Below are positions 1 through 9,642 of a stretch of DNA of 64,000 nucleotides, one piece after another. A model generated the notes under the pieces. It ran no database searches and had not been told where the DNA came from. It saw only the letters and a program-made list of their open reading frames with translations. The stretch spans positions 4,774,001-4,838,000 of the forward strand of contig NZ_CP049919.1 of assembly GCF_015624425.1 (NCBI RefSeq), read 5' to 3'. Positions within the stretch are counted from its first letter, which is position 1; each line of letters starts with the position of its first letter. This DNA comes from Roseateles sp. DAIF2 (GTDB lineage: Bacteria > Pseudomonadota > Gammaproteobacteria > Burkholderiales > Burkholderiaceae_C). A program made the translations under genes and the position numbers.

Positions 1-260
1 TGGCGCGACTGGATGAAGGCCTTCACCAGCCCCACCAGGCCGCGCAGCATGTGCATCGGACCCTTGCCACGCAGGCCCGCGAAGGCCAGCCGGTCCAGCG
101 GGATGCCACTGGGCGGCACCAGCTTGTTCTCCATGCCCTGCTCGGTGCCGACCCAGGACACGCTCCAGCCGCGGCGCTTCATCTCTTCGGCGACTGCCAG
201 GCCGGGGATGATGTGGCCGCCGGTGCCGGCGGCCATGATGACCAGGTGTTTCGTGCTCAT
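1..260 (-). CDS. murG: MurG, lipid II synthase (5' part only)
   Basis: This is the N-terminal part (about 86 residues) of the peripheral membrane glycosyltransferase that adds GlcNAc from UDP-GlcNAc to lipid I, giving lipid II on the cytoplasmic face. The start is ATG at 260, preceded by GAGGAGG 6 nt upstream. The N-terminus reads [16 protein letters not shown], which contains the glycine-rich G-T-G-G-H loop typical of MurG, followed by I-P-G-L-A-V-A. The gene runs off the left edge of the window. It is the most distal dcw gene seen here, and its ATG overlaps the TGA of a small ORF. Identity is secure from the motif and its position after ftsW. Confidence 0.93.
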   Translation of the reverse strand, partial: MSTKHLVIMAAGTGGHIIPGLAVAEEMKRRGWSVSWVGTEQGMENKLVPPSGIPLDRLAFAGLRGKGPMHMLRGLVGLVKAFIQSR

Positions 261-412
261 GCGCGACCTCCTCGCATGAGCTGTCGGTTCTGGCTACGGC
301 CCGCGCACTGCGTGCGCTTCACGTCGCTACGCGACATGAGCCTGCGCCGAAACAGGCCATCGCCGCGCTTGACGCGCGCCGACGCCTGGCTGCCCTGCAT
401 CCAGGCGCTCAT
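257..412 (-). CDS. 51-codon ORF between ftsW and murG, tail copies FtsW
   Basis: A short open frame begins at an ATG overlapping the ftsW stop (ATGA) and ends at a TGA overlapping the murG start (ATGA). It would encode 51 basic residues. The first half ([19 protein letters not shown]) matches nothing I know. The last ten residues, [10 protein letters not shown], are identical to the last ten of FtsW. Because the murG ribosome-binding site lies within the codons for R-G-G, the frame carries a second copy of that site. The structure looks like a tandem duplication of the ftsW-murG junction with intervening sequence, kept in frame so that translational coupling persists. Whether the peptide has a function is unknown; it may only be a translated spacer. 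Confidence 0.5.
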   Translation of the reverse strand: MSAWMQGSQASARVKRGDGLFRRRLMSRSDVKRTQCAGRSQNRQLMRGGRA

Positions 413-1677
413 GCTCGGCCTCCTCGCATGAGTTGCCTGTTTTCAATATCTATCCTCAAACAGATCGCCAGCGCCACACAGTTCATCAGGATCGCCGAGC
501 CGCCGAAGCTCATCAGCGGCAGGGTCAGGCCCTTGGTCGGCAGCGCGCCCAGGTTCACGCCCATATTGATGAAGGCCTGGCCGCCCATCCAGATGCCGAT
601 GCCCTGGGCATAGAGACCGGCGAACACGCGGTCCAGCGCGACCGCCTGGCGGCCGATGTGGAACAGGCGGCGCGACAGCCAGAAGAAGGCGCAGATCACC
701 AGGGCCACGCCGACCAGGCCCAGCTCCTCGCCGATCACCGCCAGCAGGAAGTCGGTATGCGCCTCGGGCAGGTAATGCAGCTTCTCGACGCTGCCGCCCA
801 GGCCCTGGCCGAACCATTCGCCGCGGCCGAAGGCGATCAGCGAATGGGTCAGTTGGTAGGCCTTGCCCTGCGCGTACTTCTCGTCCCAGGGGTTCAGGTA
901 GGCGAAGATGCGCTCGCGGCGGAACTCGCTGAAGGTGATCATCAGCACGAAGGCGCCGACCAGCACCGCGACGATCAGGAAGAACATGCGGCCGTTGACG
1001 CCGCCCAGGAACAGGATGCCCATCGCGATCGCCGCGATCACCATGAAGGCGCCCATGTCCGGCTCGGCCAGCAGCAGCACGCCCACCACCGCCAGCGACA
1101 CCGCCATCGGCCAGACCGCGCGGACGAAGTTCTCCTTCACCTCCATCTTGCGCATCATGTAGTTGGCCGCGTACATCGCGATCGCCAGCTTGGCCAGCTC
1201 GGAGGGCTGGAAGTTCATCACCCCCAGCGGCAGCCAGCGACGCGCGCCGTTGACGCCCTTGCCGATGCCCGGGATCAGCACGATCACCAGCAGCACCAGG
1301 GCCACGACGAACAGCCAGGGCGCCGCACGCTCCCAGGTTGCGATCGGCACCTGCACCACCACCAGCGCCGCCAGCAGCGCCAGGCTGATCGCCACCACAT
1401 GGCGCACCAGGAAATGGGTCGGCAGGTACTTCGCGAACTTGGGGTTGTCCGGCAGCGCGATCGAGGCCGAATAGACCATCAGCAGGCCCAGCGCCAGCAG
1501 CGCCACCACCACCCAGACCAGGGTCACGTCGAAGTTCGAGAGCTTGGCCGGCTGGCCCGAGGACACGCTGACCCAGTCGCGCACCGGCACCTCGCCGCCG
1601 CGCTCGCCGGCAGCGGCGCCGCGCTGGAACAGGCCGGCCGCGCGGTCGCGCAGGGTCTGGAGCAGGGCCATGCTCAT
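409..1677 (-). CDS. ftsW: FtsW, septal peptidoglycan glycosyltransferase
   Basis: SEDS-family integral membrane protein of the divisome that polymerises lipid II together with FtsI. It has 422 residues, a cytoplasmic N-terminus of about 50 residues and roughly ten hydrophobic segments. Family signatures are visible: the stretch around [20 protein letters not shown], and the C-terminal G-G-S-A-I-L-M-N-C. The ATG at 1677 shares one base with the murD stop (TGATG). A second in-frame ATG lies two codons in. The gene ends M-R-G-G-R-A, a tail that is repeated in the small ORF that follows. Confidence 0.96.
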   Translation of the reverse strand: MSMALLQTLRDRAAGLFQRGAAAGERGGEVPVRDWVSVSSGQPAKLSNFDVTLVWVVVALLALGLLMVYSASIALPDNPKFAKYLPTHFLVRHVVAISLALLAALVVVQVPIATWERAAPWLFVVALVLLVIVLIPGIGKGVNGARRWLPLGVMNFQPSELAKLAIAMYAANYMMRKMEVKENFVRAVWPMAVSLAVVGVLLLAEPDMGAFMVIAAIAMGILFLGGVNGRMFFLIVAVLVGAFVLMITFSEFRRERIFAYLNPWDEKYAQGKAYQLTHSLIAFGRGEWFGQGLGGSVEKLHYLPEAHTDFLLAVIGEELGLVGVALVICAFFWLSRRLFHIGRQAVALDRVFAGLYAQGIGIWMGGQAFINMGVNLGALPTKGLTLPLMSFGGSAILMNCVALAICLRIDIENRQLMRGGRA

Positions 1678-3440
1678 CAGGCCAGCCCTCCCTCGTCGGC
1701 CAGGGCCTGCACCTCGGCGACGAACACCTCGGCGCGATGCGCATAGTTGCGGAACATGTCCAGGCTGGCGCAGGCCGGGCTCAGCAGCACGCTGTCGCCG
1801 CTGTGCGCCTGCGTCAGCGCCCAGCGGGTCGCGGCCTGCAGGGTCTCATGAGTCTGCGCCGGCAGGCCCTCCGGCAGCACGCTGGCGATCGCCGGCGCGT
1901 CGCGGCCGATCAGCGCCACCGCGCGCGCATGGCGCGCCAGCGGCTCGCGCAGCGGCGAGAAGTCCTGGCCCTTGCCGTCACCGCCGAGGATCAGCACCAG
2001 CCGGGCCGGCGCGCGGTCGGCGCCCAGGCCGGTGATCGCGGCCACGGTGGCACCGACATTGGTGCCCTTGGAATCGTCGTAGAAGTCGACGCCCTGCACC
2101 GTCGCCACATGCTCGACGCGATGCGGCTCGCCGCGGTACTCGCGCAGGCCGTGCAGCATCGGCGCCAGCGGGCAGCCGGCCGCGCCGGCCAGCGCCAGCG
2201 CCGCCAGCGCATTGGCCGCGTTGTGGCGGCCGCGCACGCGCAGCGCGTCGGCCGGCATCAGGCGCTGGATCGACAGCTCGTCCTCTTCCGTATCACCCCG
2301 GCGGCGCTTCAGCTGGGTCTCGTCGGCCTCGCGGGCGCGCACCAGCCAGGCCATGCCGCCCTCCTCCACCAGGCCATAGTCGCCCGGCCGCTGCGGCGCA
2401 TCGAGGCCGAAGCGCAGCACCTGGCGCGACACCAGCTTGGCGGGCCGGCCGCGGCCCTGCTGCACCTTGACGGGAGCAGGCACCATCGCCTCGACCAGCG
2501 CATCGTCGCGGTTGATCACCATCACCGCGCTCTCGCCGAAGATACGCGCCTTGGCCCGGCCATAGGCCGGCATGTCGCCATGCCAGTCCAGATGGTCCTG
2601 AGTCAGGTTCAGCACCGCGGCGGCGGTCGGCTCGAAGCCGGTCACGCCGTCGAGCTGGAAGCTGGACAGCTCCAGCACCCAGACCTCGGGCAGATGCTCG
2701 AACACGGCCGGCTTGGGCGGCGGCGGCTTGATCGGCAGCGGCTGCTCGTCCAGCAGGGCCGCCACTTCGTCCAGGAGCGCCGGGGCCGGCTCCGCCTGCG
2801 CCGCGGCCGGTGTGTCGTCGGTTTCTAGCTCGTTTGACTCGGCCGGCTCGACCGGCGTCTCCGGGGTCGGGTCTTGCTCCGCCGCCTCGGCTTCGACGGT
2901 CTCTTCCACCGCCACCACCGGCGCCGGCTCCAGATCCAGCGCCTGGGCCAGGGTGTCCAGCAGGGTCGGGCCGATATTGCCGGCCACCGCGACGCGCCTG
3001 CCGGCGCGCTCGACCAGCTGCGCGGTCATCGAGGTGGTGGTGGTCTTGCCATTGGTGCCGGTGATCGCCAGCACCGCAGGATCGTAGCGGCGCTCGGCCT
3101 TCAGATCGGCCAGCGCGCGCGCGAACAGCTCCAGCTCGCCCTGCACCGGGATGCCGGTGGCGCGCGCCAGGCCCAGCAGCGGCGCCAGCCGCGCGTCCAG
3201 CGGCGACAGGCCGGGGCTCTTCAGCACCAGCTTCACATCGTTCAGCGCCGAGGCCGGCAGCTCGCCATGGAAGAACTCGACCGCCGGCAGCCGCTCGCGC
3301 AGCGCCGCCAGCCGCGGCGGCTGCTCGCGCGAGTCCCAGACCTTGGCGCTGCCGCCATGGCGCAGCACCCAGGCGGCCATCGCCAGGCCGGAGTCGCCCA
3401 GACCCAGGATCAGCGTGTGCAGGCCAGCAAGGTGTTTCAT
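1677..3440 (-). CDS. murD: MurD, UDP-MurNAc-L-Ala:D-Glu ligase with large insert
   Basis: Cytoplasmic ATP-dependent ligase that adds D-glutamate to UDP-MurNAc-L-alanine. The N-terminal Rossmann-like domain ([10 protein letters not shown]), the ATP loop GTNGKTT at residues 128-134 and the later [10 protein letters not shown] and D-D-S-K-G-T-N motifs identify it. At 587 residues it is about 100-140 longer than most MurD proteins. Most of the excess is an acidic, alanine- and proline-rich stretch at about residues 169-247 (about 2700-2936), plus a smaller charged insert near [11 protein letters not shown]. Both inserts keep the frame, so the enzyme is probably active. The start is 7 nt downstream of the mraY stop. 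Confidence 0.95.
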   Translation of the reverse strand: MKHLAGLHTLILGLGDSGLAMAAWVLRHGGSAKVWDSREQPPRLAALRERLPAVEFFHGELPASALNDVKLVLKSPGLSPLDARLAPLLGLARATGIPVQGELELFARALADLKAERRYDPAVLAITGTNGKTTTTSMTAQLVERAGRRVAVAGNIGPTLLDTLAQALDLEPAPVVAVEETVEAEAAEQDPTPETPVEPAESNELETDDTPAAAQAEPAPALLDEVAALLDEQPLPIKPPPPKPAVFEHLPEVWVLELSSFQLDGVTGFEPTAAAVLNLTQDHLDWHGDMPAYGRAKARIFGESAVMVINRDDALVEAMVPAPVKVQQGRGRPAKLVSRQVLRFGLDAPQRPGDYGLVEEGGMAWLVRAREADETQLKRRRGDTEEDELSIQRLMPADALRVRGRHNAANALAALALAGAAGCPLAPMLHGLREYRGEPHRVEHVATVQGVDFYDDSKGTNVGATVAAITGLGADRAPARLVLILGGDGKGQDFSPLREPLARHARAVALIGRDAPAIASVLPEGLPAQTHETLQAATRWALTQAHSGDSVLLSPACASLDMFRNYAHRAEVFVAEVQALADEGGLA

Positions 3441-3447
3441 GCCGGGC

Positions 3448-4626
3448 TTACCGCAGCTTCAGGCTCGCCAGGCCGACCAGGCACAGCAGCATCGTGATGA
3501 TCCAGAAGCGCACCACGACCTGGGTCTCCTTCCAGCCGGATTTCTCGAAGTGGTGGTGCAGCGGCGCCATCTTGAAGATGCGCCGGCCCTCGCCGAACTT
3601 CTTCTTGGTGTACTTGAACCAGCTGACCTGGATCATCACCGACAGCACCTCGGCGACGAACACGCCGCCCATGATGCCCAGCACGATCTCCTGACGCGTG
3701 ATCACCGCCATCGTGCCCAGCGCGCCGCCCAGCGCCAACGCGCCGACATCGCCCATGAAGACCTGGGCCGGATGGGTGTTGAACCACAGGAAGGCCAGGC
3801 CCGCACCGGCCAGCGCGCCGCAGAAGATCAGCAGCTCGCCGGCGCCCGGGATATAGGGCAGCAGCAGGTACTTGGCATAGACCGAGGAACCGGTCAGGTA
3901 GGCGAAGATGCCCAGCGCCGAGCCGACCAGCACCACCGGCATGATGGCCAGGCCGTCCAGCCCGTCGGTGAAGTTCACCGCATTGCTGGTGCCGACGATC
4001 ACGAAGTAGGTCAGGCCGATGAAGCCGAACACGCCCAGCGGATAGCTGACGGTCTTGAAGAAGGGCACGATCAGGTCGGCCTTGGGCGGCAGCTCGGTCG
4101 AGAAGCCGCTGGTGACCCAGCGGAAGAACAGCTGCACCACGCCCAGGAAGCTGGTCTCGGAGACGCTGAAGGCCAGGTAGACCGCGGCCACCAGGCCGAT
4201 CAGCGACTGCCAGAAGAACTTCTCGCGGCTGCGCATGCCCTCGGGGTCCTTGCGCACCACCTTGCGCCAGTCATCGGCCCAGCCGATCGCGCCGAAGCCC
4301 ATCGTCACCAGCATCACGACCCAGACGAAGCGGTTGCCCCAGTCGAACCACAGCACGGTGGAGACGCCGATGCCGATCAGGATCAGCACGCCGCCCATGG
4401 TCGGCGTGCCGCTCTTGGCCAGATGCTGCTGCACGCCGTACTCGCGGATCGGCTGGCCGATCTTCATCGCGGTCAGGCGGCGGATTACCCAGGGGCCGAA
4501 GGCCAGGCCGATCAGCAGCGCGGTCACCGCGGCCATCACGGCGCGGAAGGTGATGTAGTTGAAGATGCGCAGCCAGCCCAGGTCCGGGTATTGCGCCAGC
4601 AGCCATTGGGTCAGACTAAGCAGCAT
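3448..4626 (-). CDS. mraY: MraY, phospho-MurNAc-pentapeptide transferase
   Basis: Polytopic membrane enzyme that transfers phospho-MurNAc-pentapeptide to undecaprenyl phosphate, forming lipid I. It has 392 residues, the usual betaproteobacterial length. Seen motifs include G-T-P-T-M-G-G near the N-terminus, [20 protein letters not shown] and the C-terminal H-H-H-F-E. The frame is open further upstream, but ATG 4626 is chosen: it has GGGAGG 5 nt away and gives the normal N-terminus MLLSLTQWL. The start lies 11 nt inside murF, consistent with coupled translation. Confidence 0.96.
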   Translation of the reverse strand: MLLSLTQWLLAQYPDLGWLRIFNYITFRAVMAAVTALLIGLAFGPWVIRRLTAMKIGQPIREYGVQQHLAKSGTPTMGGVLILIGIGVSTVLWFDWGNRFVWVVMLVTMGFGAIGWADDWRKVVRKDPEGMRSREKFFWQSLIGLVAAVYLAFSVSETSFLGVVQLFFRWVTSGFSTELPPKADLIVPFFKTVSYPLGVFGFIGLTYFVIVGTSNAVNFTDGLDGLAIMPVVLVGSALGIFAYLTGSSVYAKYLLLPYIPGAGELLIFCGALAGAGLAFLWFNTHPAQVFMGDVGALALGGALGTMAVITRQEIVLGIMGGVFVAEVLSVMIQVSWFKYTKKKFGEGRRIFKMAPLHHHFEKSGWKETQVVVRFWIITMLLCLVGLASLKLR

Positions 4627-6085
4627 CGGTGCCTCCCGCGGTGCTCGGCTGCACCTTCTCGCCGGCCAGGAGCGCGGCCACCACTTTTTCCATCTGCATG
4701 AATCTCGAACCCTTGACCAGGATGTTCTTGGCGCGCGGCGCATCGGCGTCGGCCAAGGCCGCGATCAGCGCGGCGCTATCGTCGAAATGGCGCGCCCCGG
4801 CGCCATAGGCCGTGGCCGCATCGCGGCAGGCGCTGCCCGCGGCCCAGAAGCCGCTGATGCCGCGCTCGGCCGCATAAGCGCCCACCTCGCGGTGGAAGGC
4901 CGCGCCCTGGTCGCCGACCTCGGCCATGTCGCCCAGGATCAGCCAGGACGCGCCCGGCAGGTCCGCCAGCACGTCGATCGCGGCGCGCACGCTGTCGGGA
5001 TTGGCGTTGTAGCTGTCGTCGATCAGGGTGACGCGCTGGCCGGCGCGCTGCAGGCTCTTCAGCTGTGAGCGGCCCTTGACCGGCTCGAAGGCCTCCAGGC
5101 CCTGGCGGATCGCGGCCAGCGGCACGCCGGCGGCCAGCGCGCTGGCCGCGGCGGCCAGCGCATTGCGCACGTTGTGCATGCCCGCGACGCGCAGCGCCAC
5201 CGGTGCGTTGCCGGCCGGCGTCTGCAGCTCTAGCGCCCAATGGCCAGCGCTGCCGGCGCCGCCCTCGGTGCCGCCCTGCACCCATTGCGCATGGCCGCCG
5301 ACATCGGCCTGGCCCTGCAGCGCAAAGGTCAGCGTGGCGCGCGTACCGGCCTGGCGCTGCCAGATCGGCGCGCAGGCATCGTCGGCCGGGAACACCGCGA
5401 TGCCGGCCGGGCTCAGCGCCTCCAGTGCCGCGCCGTTCTCCTCGGCCGCGGCCTCGACCGTCTGCAGGAATTCCTGGTGCTCGCGCTGCGCGTTGTTGAC
5501 CAGCGCGACCGTCGGCTGCGCCATCGCGGCCAGCGGCGCGATCTCGCCGGGATGGTTCATGCCCAGCTCGACCACCGCGGCGCGGTGCCACAGCGCGTCG
5601 TCCTGGCGCAGGCGCAGCAGGGTCAACGGCACGCCGATGTCGTTGTTGTAGTTGCCCTCGGTGGCCAGCGCGCCGCTGCCCAGCCAGGCGCGCAGGATGC
5701 TGGCCAGCATCTGCGTCACCGTGGTCTTGCCGTTGCTGCCGGTGACCGCGATCAGCGGCAGGTGGCAATGGGCGCGCCAGGCCGCGGCCAGCAGGCCCAG
5801 CGCCTGCTTGGCGTCCGGCACCTCGATGCCGGACAGGCCGGCTGCGACGATGCCGCGCTCGGCGATCACCGCCACCGCGCCGGCCGCCCCGGCCTGGGGC
5901 AGGAAGTCATGCGCATCGAAGCGCTCGCCGCGCAGCGCGACGAACAGATCCCCCTGGCGCAGGCTGCGGGTGTCGCTGTGCACGCGGGCGATCTCGACGC
6001 CACCATCGCCGATCAGCCGCGCCTGCGGCAGGCTGGGCTGCAGCAGGTGCAGGGCCTGGGCCAGGGTCATCAGGGGGGCGCTCAT
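4616..6085 (-). CDS. murF: MurF, UDP-MurNAc-tripeptide:D-Ala-D-Ala ligase
   Basis: Cytoplasmic ligase that attaches D-Ala-D-Ala to UDP-MurNAc-tripeptide, completing the pentapeptide precursor. It has 489 residues. The ATP-binding loop T-G-S-N-G-K-T-T, the E-L-G-M-N-H-P-G-E motif and the [10 protein letters not shown] motif near residue 345 are all present and specific to MurF. ATG 6085 has AAGGA 5 nt upstream and is separated from the murE stop by a single base. Its 3' end overlaps mraY by 11 nt. Confidence 0.96.
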   Translation of the reverse strand: MSAPLMTLAQALHLLQPSLPQARLIGDGGVEIARVHSDTRSLRQGDLFVALRGERFDAHDFLPQAGAAGAVAVIAERGIVAAGLSGIEVPDAKQALGLLAAAWRAHCHLPLIAVTGSNGKTTVTQMLASILRAWLGSGALATEGNYNNDIGVPLTLLRLRQDDALWHRAAVVELGMNHPGEIAPLAAMAQPTVALVNNAQREHQEFLQTVEAAAEENGAALEALSPAGIAVFPADDACAPIWQRQAGTRATLTFALQGQADVGGHAQWVQGGTEGGAGSAGHWALELQTPAGNAPVALRVAGMHNVRNALAAAASALAAGVPLAAIRQGLEAFEPVKGRSQLKSLQRAGQRVTLIDDSYNANPDSVRAAIDVLADLPGASWLILGDMAEVGDQGAAFHREVGAYAAERGISGFWAAGSACRDAATAYGAGARHFDDSAALIAALADADAPRAKNILVKGSRFMQMEKVVAALLAGEKVQPSTAGGTDAA

Positions 6086-6086
6086 C

Positions 6087-7562
6087 TCAGTCCTTCTTTC
6101 TCTCGCTCAAGGCCGCCTCGGCCTCGGCCACATCGGAGAACGGGCGGCGCTGACCCGCGATCTCCTGGTAATCCTCATGGCCCTTGCCGGCGATCAGCAC
6201 CACGTCGCGCGCGTCCGCGCCGGCGATCGCGCGCGCGATCGCCGCATGGCGGTCCTCGATCTGCTCGCAGGGGCTACCGACGCCGGCCGCCACCTGGGCC
6301 AGGATGTCCAGCGGCGGCTCGTGGCGCGGGTTGTCGCTGGTGACGATGACCCGGTCGGCCAGCCGGCCGGCGATCGCGCCCATCTGCGGGCGCTTGCCCG
6401 GATCGCGGTTGCCGCCGCAGCCGAACACGCACAGCAATTGTCCGCCGCGCGCGGCCGCCAAGGGTTGTAAGGCATGCAAGGCTTTGTCCAGCGCGTCCGG
6501 CGTGTGGGCATAGTCGACCACCGCCTGCGGCTGGCCCGCGCCGTCGCCGACGCGCTGCATGCGGCCGGGCACCGGCGTGATGGCCGGGACCGCCGCGACG
6601 ATGTCGGCCAGCGGCAGGCCCAGGGCGCGCAGGCCGCCGATCACCGCCAGCAGATTGGCCACGTTGTAGTCGCCGATCAGGCCGGTCTGCACCGGCAGTT
6701 CCTGCTCACCCTCGCGCAGGCTGAAGGCCAGGCCGCCGGCCAGGTAATGCAGGCCATGGGCCGACAGGCGCGCCGCGCCCTCGACCGCATAGGTCCAGAC
6801 GTCCAGACGCTCCTGCAGCTCGGCCGCCAGGGCCGGGCCCTTGGCATCGTCCAGGTTCAGCACCGCGGCCTTCAGGCCCGGCCAGTCGAACAGGCGCCGC
6901 TTGGCTTCCCAGTAGGCGTCCATGTCGCCGTGGTAGTCCAGGTGGTCCTGTGTGAAATTGGTGAACAGCGCCACCGCGATCTCGGTGCCGGCCAGACGCT
7001 GCTCGACGATGCCGATCGAGCTGGCCTCGATCGCGCAGGCCGCGAAGCCGGCGTCGGCCATGCGGCGAAAACCCGCCTGCAGCTGCACTGGATCGGGGGT
7101 GGTCAGGCCGGTGTAGGTCAGCTCGCCCGGCTCGCCGATACCCAGGGTGCCGACCACGCCGCAGCGCCGGCCCAGCGCACTCAGCAGCTGGGCGGTCCAC
7201 CAGGCGGTGCTGGTCTTGCCGTTGGTGCCGGTGGTGGCGACGACCTGCAGCGCCTCATGCGTCGGCTGGCCGAAGTAGTCGGCCGCGATGCGGCCGGTGA
7301 CCGCTTTCAACGCCGGCAGCGCGGCGACGCGCCCGTCGTTGAAGCCAAAAGCTTCGACGCCCTCCTGCTCCACCAGGCAGGTGGCGGCGCCGGCGTCCAA
7401 TGCGGCCTGCACATAGCGGCGGCCGTCCTGGGCATGGCCGGGCCAGGCGATGAAGGCATCACCGGGGCGCACCAGGCGGCTGTCGGTGCGCAGGGTGCCG
7501 GTGGTCCATTCGCGCAGCCAGCGGGCGGCGGCCTCGGGGGATTTCAAGCGCATCAGCGGCAT
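6087..7562 (-). CDS. murE: MurE, UDP-MurNAc-dipeptide:meso-DAP ligase
   Basis: Cytoplasmic ligase that adds the third amino acid to UDP-MurNAc-L-Ala-D-Glu. It has 491 residues. The ATP loop T-G-T-N-G-K-T-S is clear, and the S-D-N-P-R-H-E-P motif is the DNPR signature of enzymes using meso-diaminopimelate, which implies DAP-type peptidoglycan. The frame continues far upstream as a shadow of ftsI. The start is placed at ATG 7562, which overlaps the ftsI TGA by one base and follows GAGGAGAG. A second ATG three codons in is an alternative. Confidence 0.95.
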   Translation of the reverse strand: MPLMRLKSPEAAARWLREWTTGTLRTDSRLVRPGDAFIAWPGHAQDGRRYVQAALDAGAATCLVEQEGVEAFGFNDGRVAALPALKAVTGRIAADYFGQPTHEALQVVATTGTNGKTSTAWWTAQLLSALGRRCGVVGTLGIGEPGELTYTGLTTPDPVQLQAGFRRMADAGFAACAIEASSIGIVEQRLAGTEIAVALFTNFTQDHLDYHGDMDAYWEAKRRLFDWPGLKAAVLNLDDAKGPALAAELQERLDVWTYAVEGAARLSAHGLHYLAGGLAFSLREGEQELPVQTGLIGDYNVANLLAVIGGLRALGLPLADIVAAVPAITPVPGRMQRVGDGAGQPQAVVDYAHTPDALDKALHALQPLAAARGGQLLCVFGCGGNRDPGKRPQMGAIAGRLADRVIVTSDNPRHEPPLDILAQVAAGVGSPCEQIEDRHAAIARAIAGADARDVVLIAGKGHEDYQEIAGQRRPFSDVAEAEAALSERKKD

Positions 7563-9358
7563 CAGAAGCTCTCCTCGACCGCGGGCACATTCTTCGCGAC
7601 GATCTGGGTTTTCACATCGAGGTCGGGCGCCACGTTCAGGAGGCGCAGCGACTGCGCCACCACCTGGCTGAACACCGGACCGGCCACCGCACCGCCGTAG
7701 TAGACGCCGGTGCTGGGCTCGTCGACCATCACCGCCACGACGATGCGCGGCTTGCTGATCGGCGCGATGCCGACGAACCAGGAGCGGTACTTGTTGGTAT
7801 AGCCCTTGCCTTCCTGCTTGTGCGCGGTGCCGGACTTGCCGCCGACGCTGTAGCCGGCCACCTGGGCCAGCGGCGCGGTGCCGCCGGGCGCGGCGGCCAT
7901 CTGCAGCATCTGGCGCACCTCCTGCGCGACCTTGGGCGAGAACACCCGGATGCCGGGCACCGGCTCGCCCTCGGGCTGGTGCCGCATCGTCGCGGGGATC
8001 AGCTCGCCATCGCGCGCGAACACGGTGTAGGCGCGCGCCAGCTGGAACAGCGAGGCCGACAGGCCGTAGCCGTAGCTCATCGTCGCCTGCTCGATCGGGC
8101 GCCAGCTCTTGTAGGGCCGCAGCTTGCCGGTCACCGCGCCGGGGAAGTTCAGCTGCGGGCGCTGGCCCAGGCCGATCGCGGTGAACATCTCGTGCATCTC
8201 GCGCGGCTGCATCATCATCGCCAGCTTGGCGGTGCCGATATTGCTGGACTTCTGGATCACGCCGGCCACGGTCAGGTCGCCATGCGGCTTGGTGTCGGAC
8301 GGCGACCAGCCGCTGATCACCAGGCTGCGCGGCGCGGTGTTGATCACGCTGTCCAGGCGGATATGGTGGGTCTCCAGCGCCAGCGCGGCGATGAAGGGCT
8401 TCATCGTCGAGCCGGGCTCGAACACATCGGTCAGCGCGCGGTTGCGCAGCTGGGCGCCGCTGAGGTTCTGGCGGTCGCCGGGGTTGTAGCTGGGGAAGTT
8501 GGAGAGCGCCAGCACCTCGCCGGTCTGGGCGTCCAGCACCACCACCGAGCCGGCCTTGGCGCGATGCTCGGCGACCGCGTCGCGGATGCGCTGGTAGGCG
8601 AAGAACTGCACCTTGGAGTCGATCGACAGATCGATGTCGCGGCCATTGCTGGCCGGCACGCGCTCGCCGATGTCCTCGACCACGCGGCCCAGCCGGTCGC
8701 GCACCACCGAGCGCGAACCGTCGCGGCCCTGCAGGTCCTTCTGGAACGCGAGCTCGATGCCCTCCTGGCCGCGCTCCTCGATATTGGTGAAGCCGACCAC
8801 ATGGGCCGCGGCCTCGCCCTCGGGATACTTGCGCTTGTACTCGCGGTCCTGGAACACGCCCTTCAGGCCCAGGGCCTTGATCTGCGTGGCCATGTCGTCG
8901 TCGGCCTGGCGGCGCAGCCAGACGAAGCGGCTCGAGGGGTCGAGCTTCTTCTCCAGCTCCTGGCGGCTGATGCCGAGAATCTTGGCCAGCGCACGGCGCT
9001 TGTCGGCGTCGGCATCCACTTCCTTCGGGATCGCCCAGATCGAGGGCACCGCGACGCTGGTGGCCAGCACCTGGCCCTTGCGGTCGATGATGCGGCCGCG
9101 GCTGGCCGGCAGCTCCATCGTGTGGGCGTAGCGGGCCTCGCCCTGGCGCTGGTAGAAATCGTTGCCGATCACCTGCACATAGACCGCGCGGCCCAGCAGG
9201 CCGATGAAGCCCAGCCCCACCAGCGCGACCAGGAAGCGCGAACGCCAGGGCGGCGTCTTCGAGGCCAGCAGCGGGCTGCTCGAATAGCTGACGCTGCGCG
9301 CGCTGACCGCGGCGCGATGCGCGGACTTGGCGCCGGACTGGCCGAACCATTTCTTCAC
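7562..9358 (-). CDS. ftsI: FtsI (PBP3), septal peptidoglycan transpeptidase
   Basis: Bitopic class B penicillin-binding protein that cross-links septal peptidoglycan with FtsW. In the 598-residue product a single membrane anchor lies at about 40-60, after a basic N-terminus. The transpeptidase motifs are S317-T-M-K320, S371-S-N373 and K508-S-G510-T. The start is GTG at 9358, overlapping the ftsL stop (GTGA). It is one of the best conserved genes in the window. Confidence 0.97.
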   Translation of the reverse strand: MKKWFGQSGAKSAHRAAVSARSVSYSSSPLLASKTPPWRSRFLVALVGLGFIGLLGRAVYVQVIGNDFYQRQGEARYAHTMELPASRGRIIDRKGQVLATSVAVPSIWAIPKEVDADADKRRALAKILGISRQELEKKLDPSSRFVWLRRQADDDMATQIKALGLKGVFQDREYKRKYPEGEAAAHVVGFTNIEERGQEGIELAFQKDLQGRDGSRSVVRDRLGRVVEDIGERVPASNGRDIDLSIDSKVQFFAYQRIRDAVAEHRAKAGSVVVLDAQTGEVLALSNFPSYNPGDRQNLSGAQLRNRALTDVFEPGSTMKPFIAALALETHHIRLDSVINTAPRSLVISGWSPSDTKPHGDLTVAGVIQKSSNIGTAKLAMMMQPREMHEMFTAIGLGQRPQLNFPGAVTGKLRPYKSWRPIEQATMSYGYGLSASLFQLARAYTVFARDGELIPATMRHQPEGEPVPGIRVFSPKVAQEVRQMLQMAAAPGGTAPLAQVAGYSVGGKSGTAHKQEGKGYTNKYRSWFVGIAPISKPRIVVAVMVDEPSTGVYYGGAVAGPVFSQVVAQSLRLLNVAPDLDVKTQIVAKNVPAVEESF

Positions 9359-9642
9359 GGTGCGACCCCCGAGGCCGCGCGGCTCAGCTCGACCTGCTGG
9401 GTCACCGCCGGGCCGATCACGCGCATGTGCAGACGCTCGCGCGCGACCTGCTCGACGCGCAGATTGGTGGCCTGGGCCTGGCGCTCGGCCAGCAGGCGCT
9501 GATGGTCGGCGTCCAGGCGGCGCGATTCGGACTGCGCGCGATCCAGCTCGGTGAACAGGCGGCGCGACTCATAGGCGCTCTTGATCAGCACCATGCCGCT
9601 GGCCAGCACCGCGATCAGCAGCAGCAGGTTGATGCGGCTCAT
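9355..9642 (-). CDS. ftsL: FtsL, cell division protein
   Basis: Small bitopic divisome protein that forms a complex with FtsB and FtsQ. The 95-residue product has a membrane helix at about residues 4-22 and then a heptad-rich, Arg/Glu/Gln-rich periplasmic coiled coil ([12 protein letters not shown]). Sequence conservation in the family is low, so the call rests on size, topology and the fixed position between rsmH and ftsI. It overlaps both neighbours by 4 nt, indicating coupled translation. Confidence 0.93.
   Translation of the reverse strand: MSRINLLLLIAVLASGMVLIKSAYESRRLFTELDRAQSESRRLDADHQRLLAERQAQATNLRVEQVARERLHMRVIGPAVTQQVELSRAASGVAP

Noticed and set aside
433..1746. Long plus-strand frame (437 codons) opposite ftsW
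   Set aside because: Composition is dominated by His, Gln and Arg, typical of an antisense frame in GC-rich DNA. There is no family resemblance, and ftsW on the other strand is clear.
3151..4701. Plus-strand frame of 516 codons opposite murD and mraY
   Set aside because: It is a His/Gln/Asp-rich shadow of conserved genes and has no ribosome-binding site.
7563..9350. Upstream extension of the murE frame through ftsI (total 1087 codons)
   Set aside because: The extension is an Arg/Gly/Pro-rich frame antiparallel in meaning to ftsI in the same strand, and murE has a proper start at 7562.
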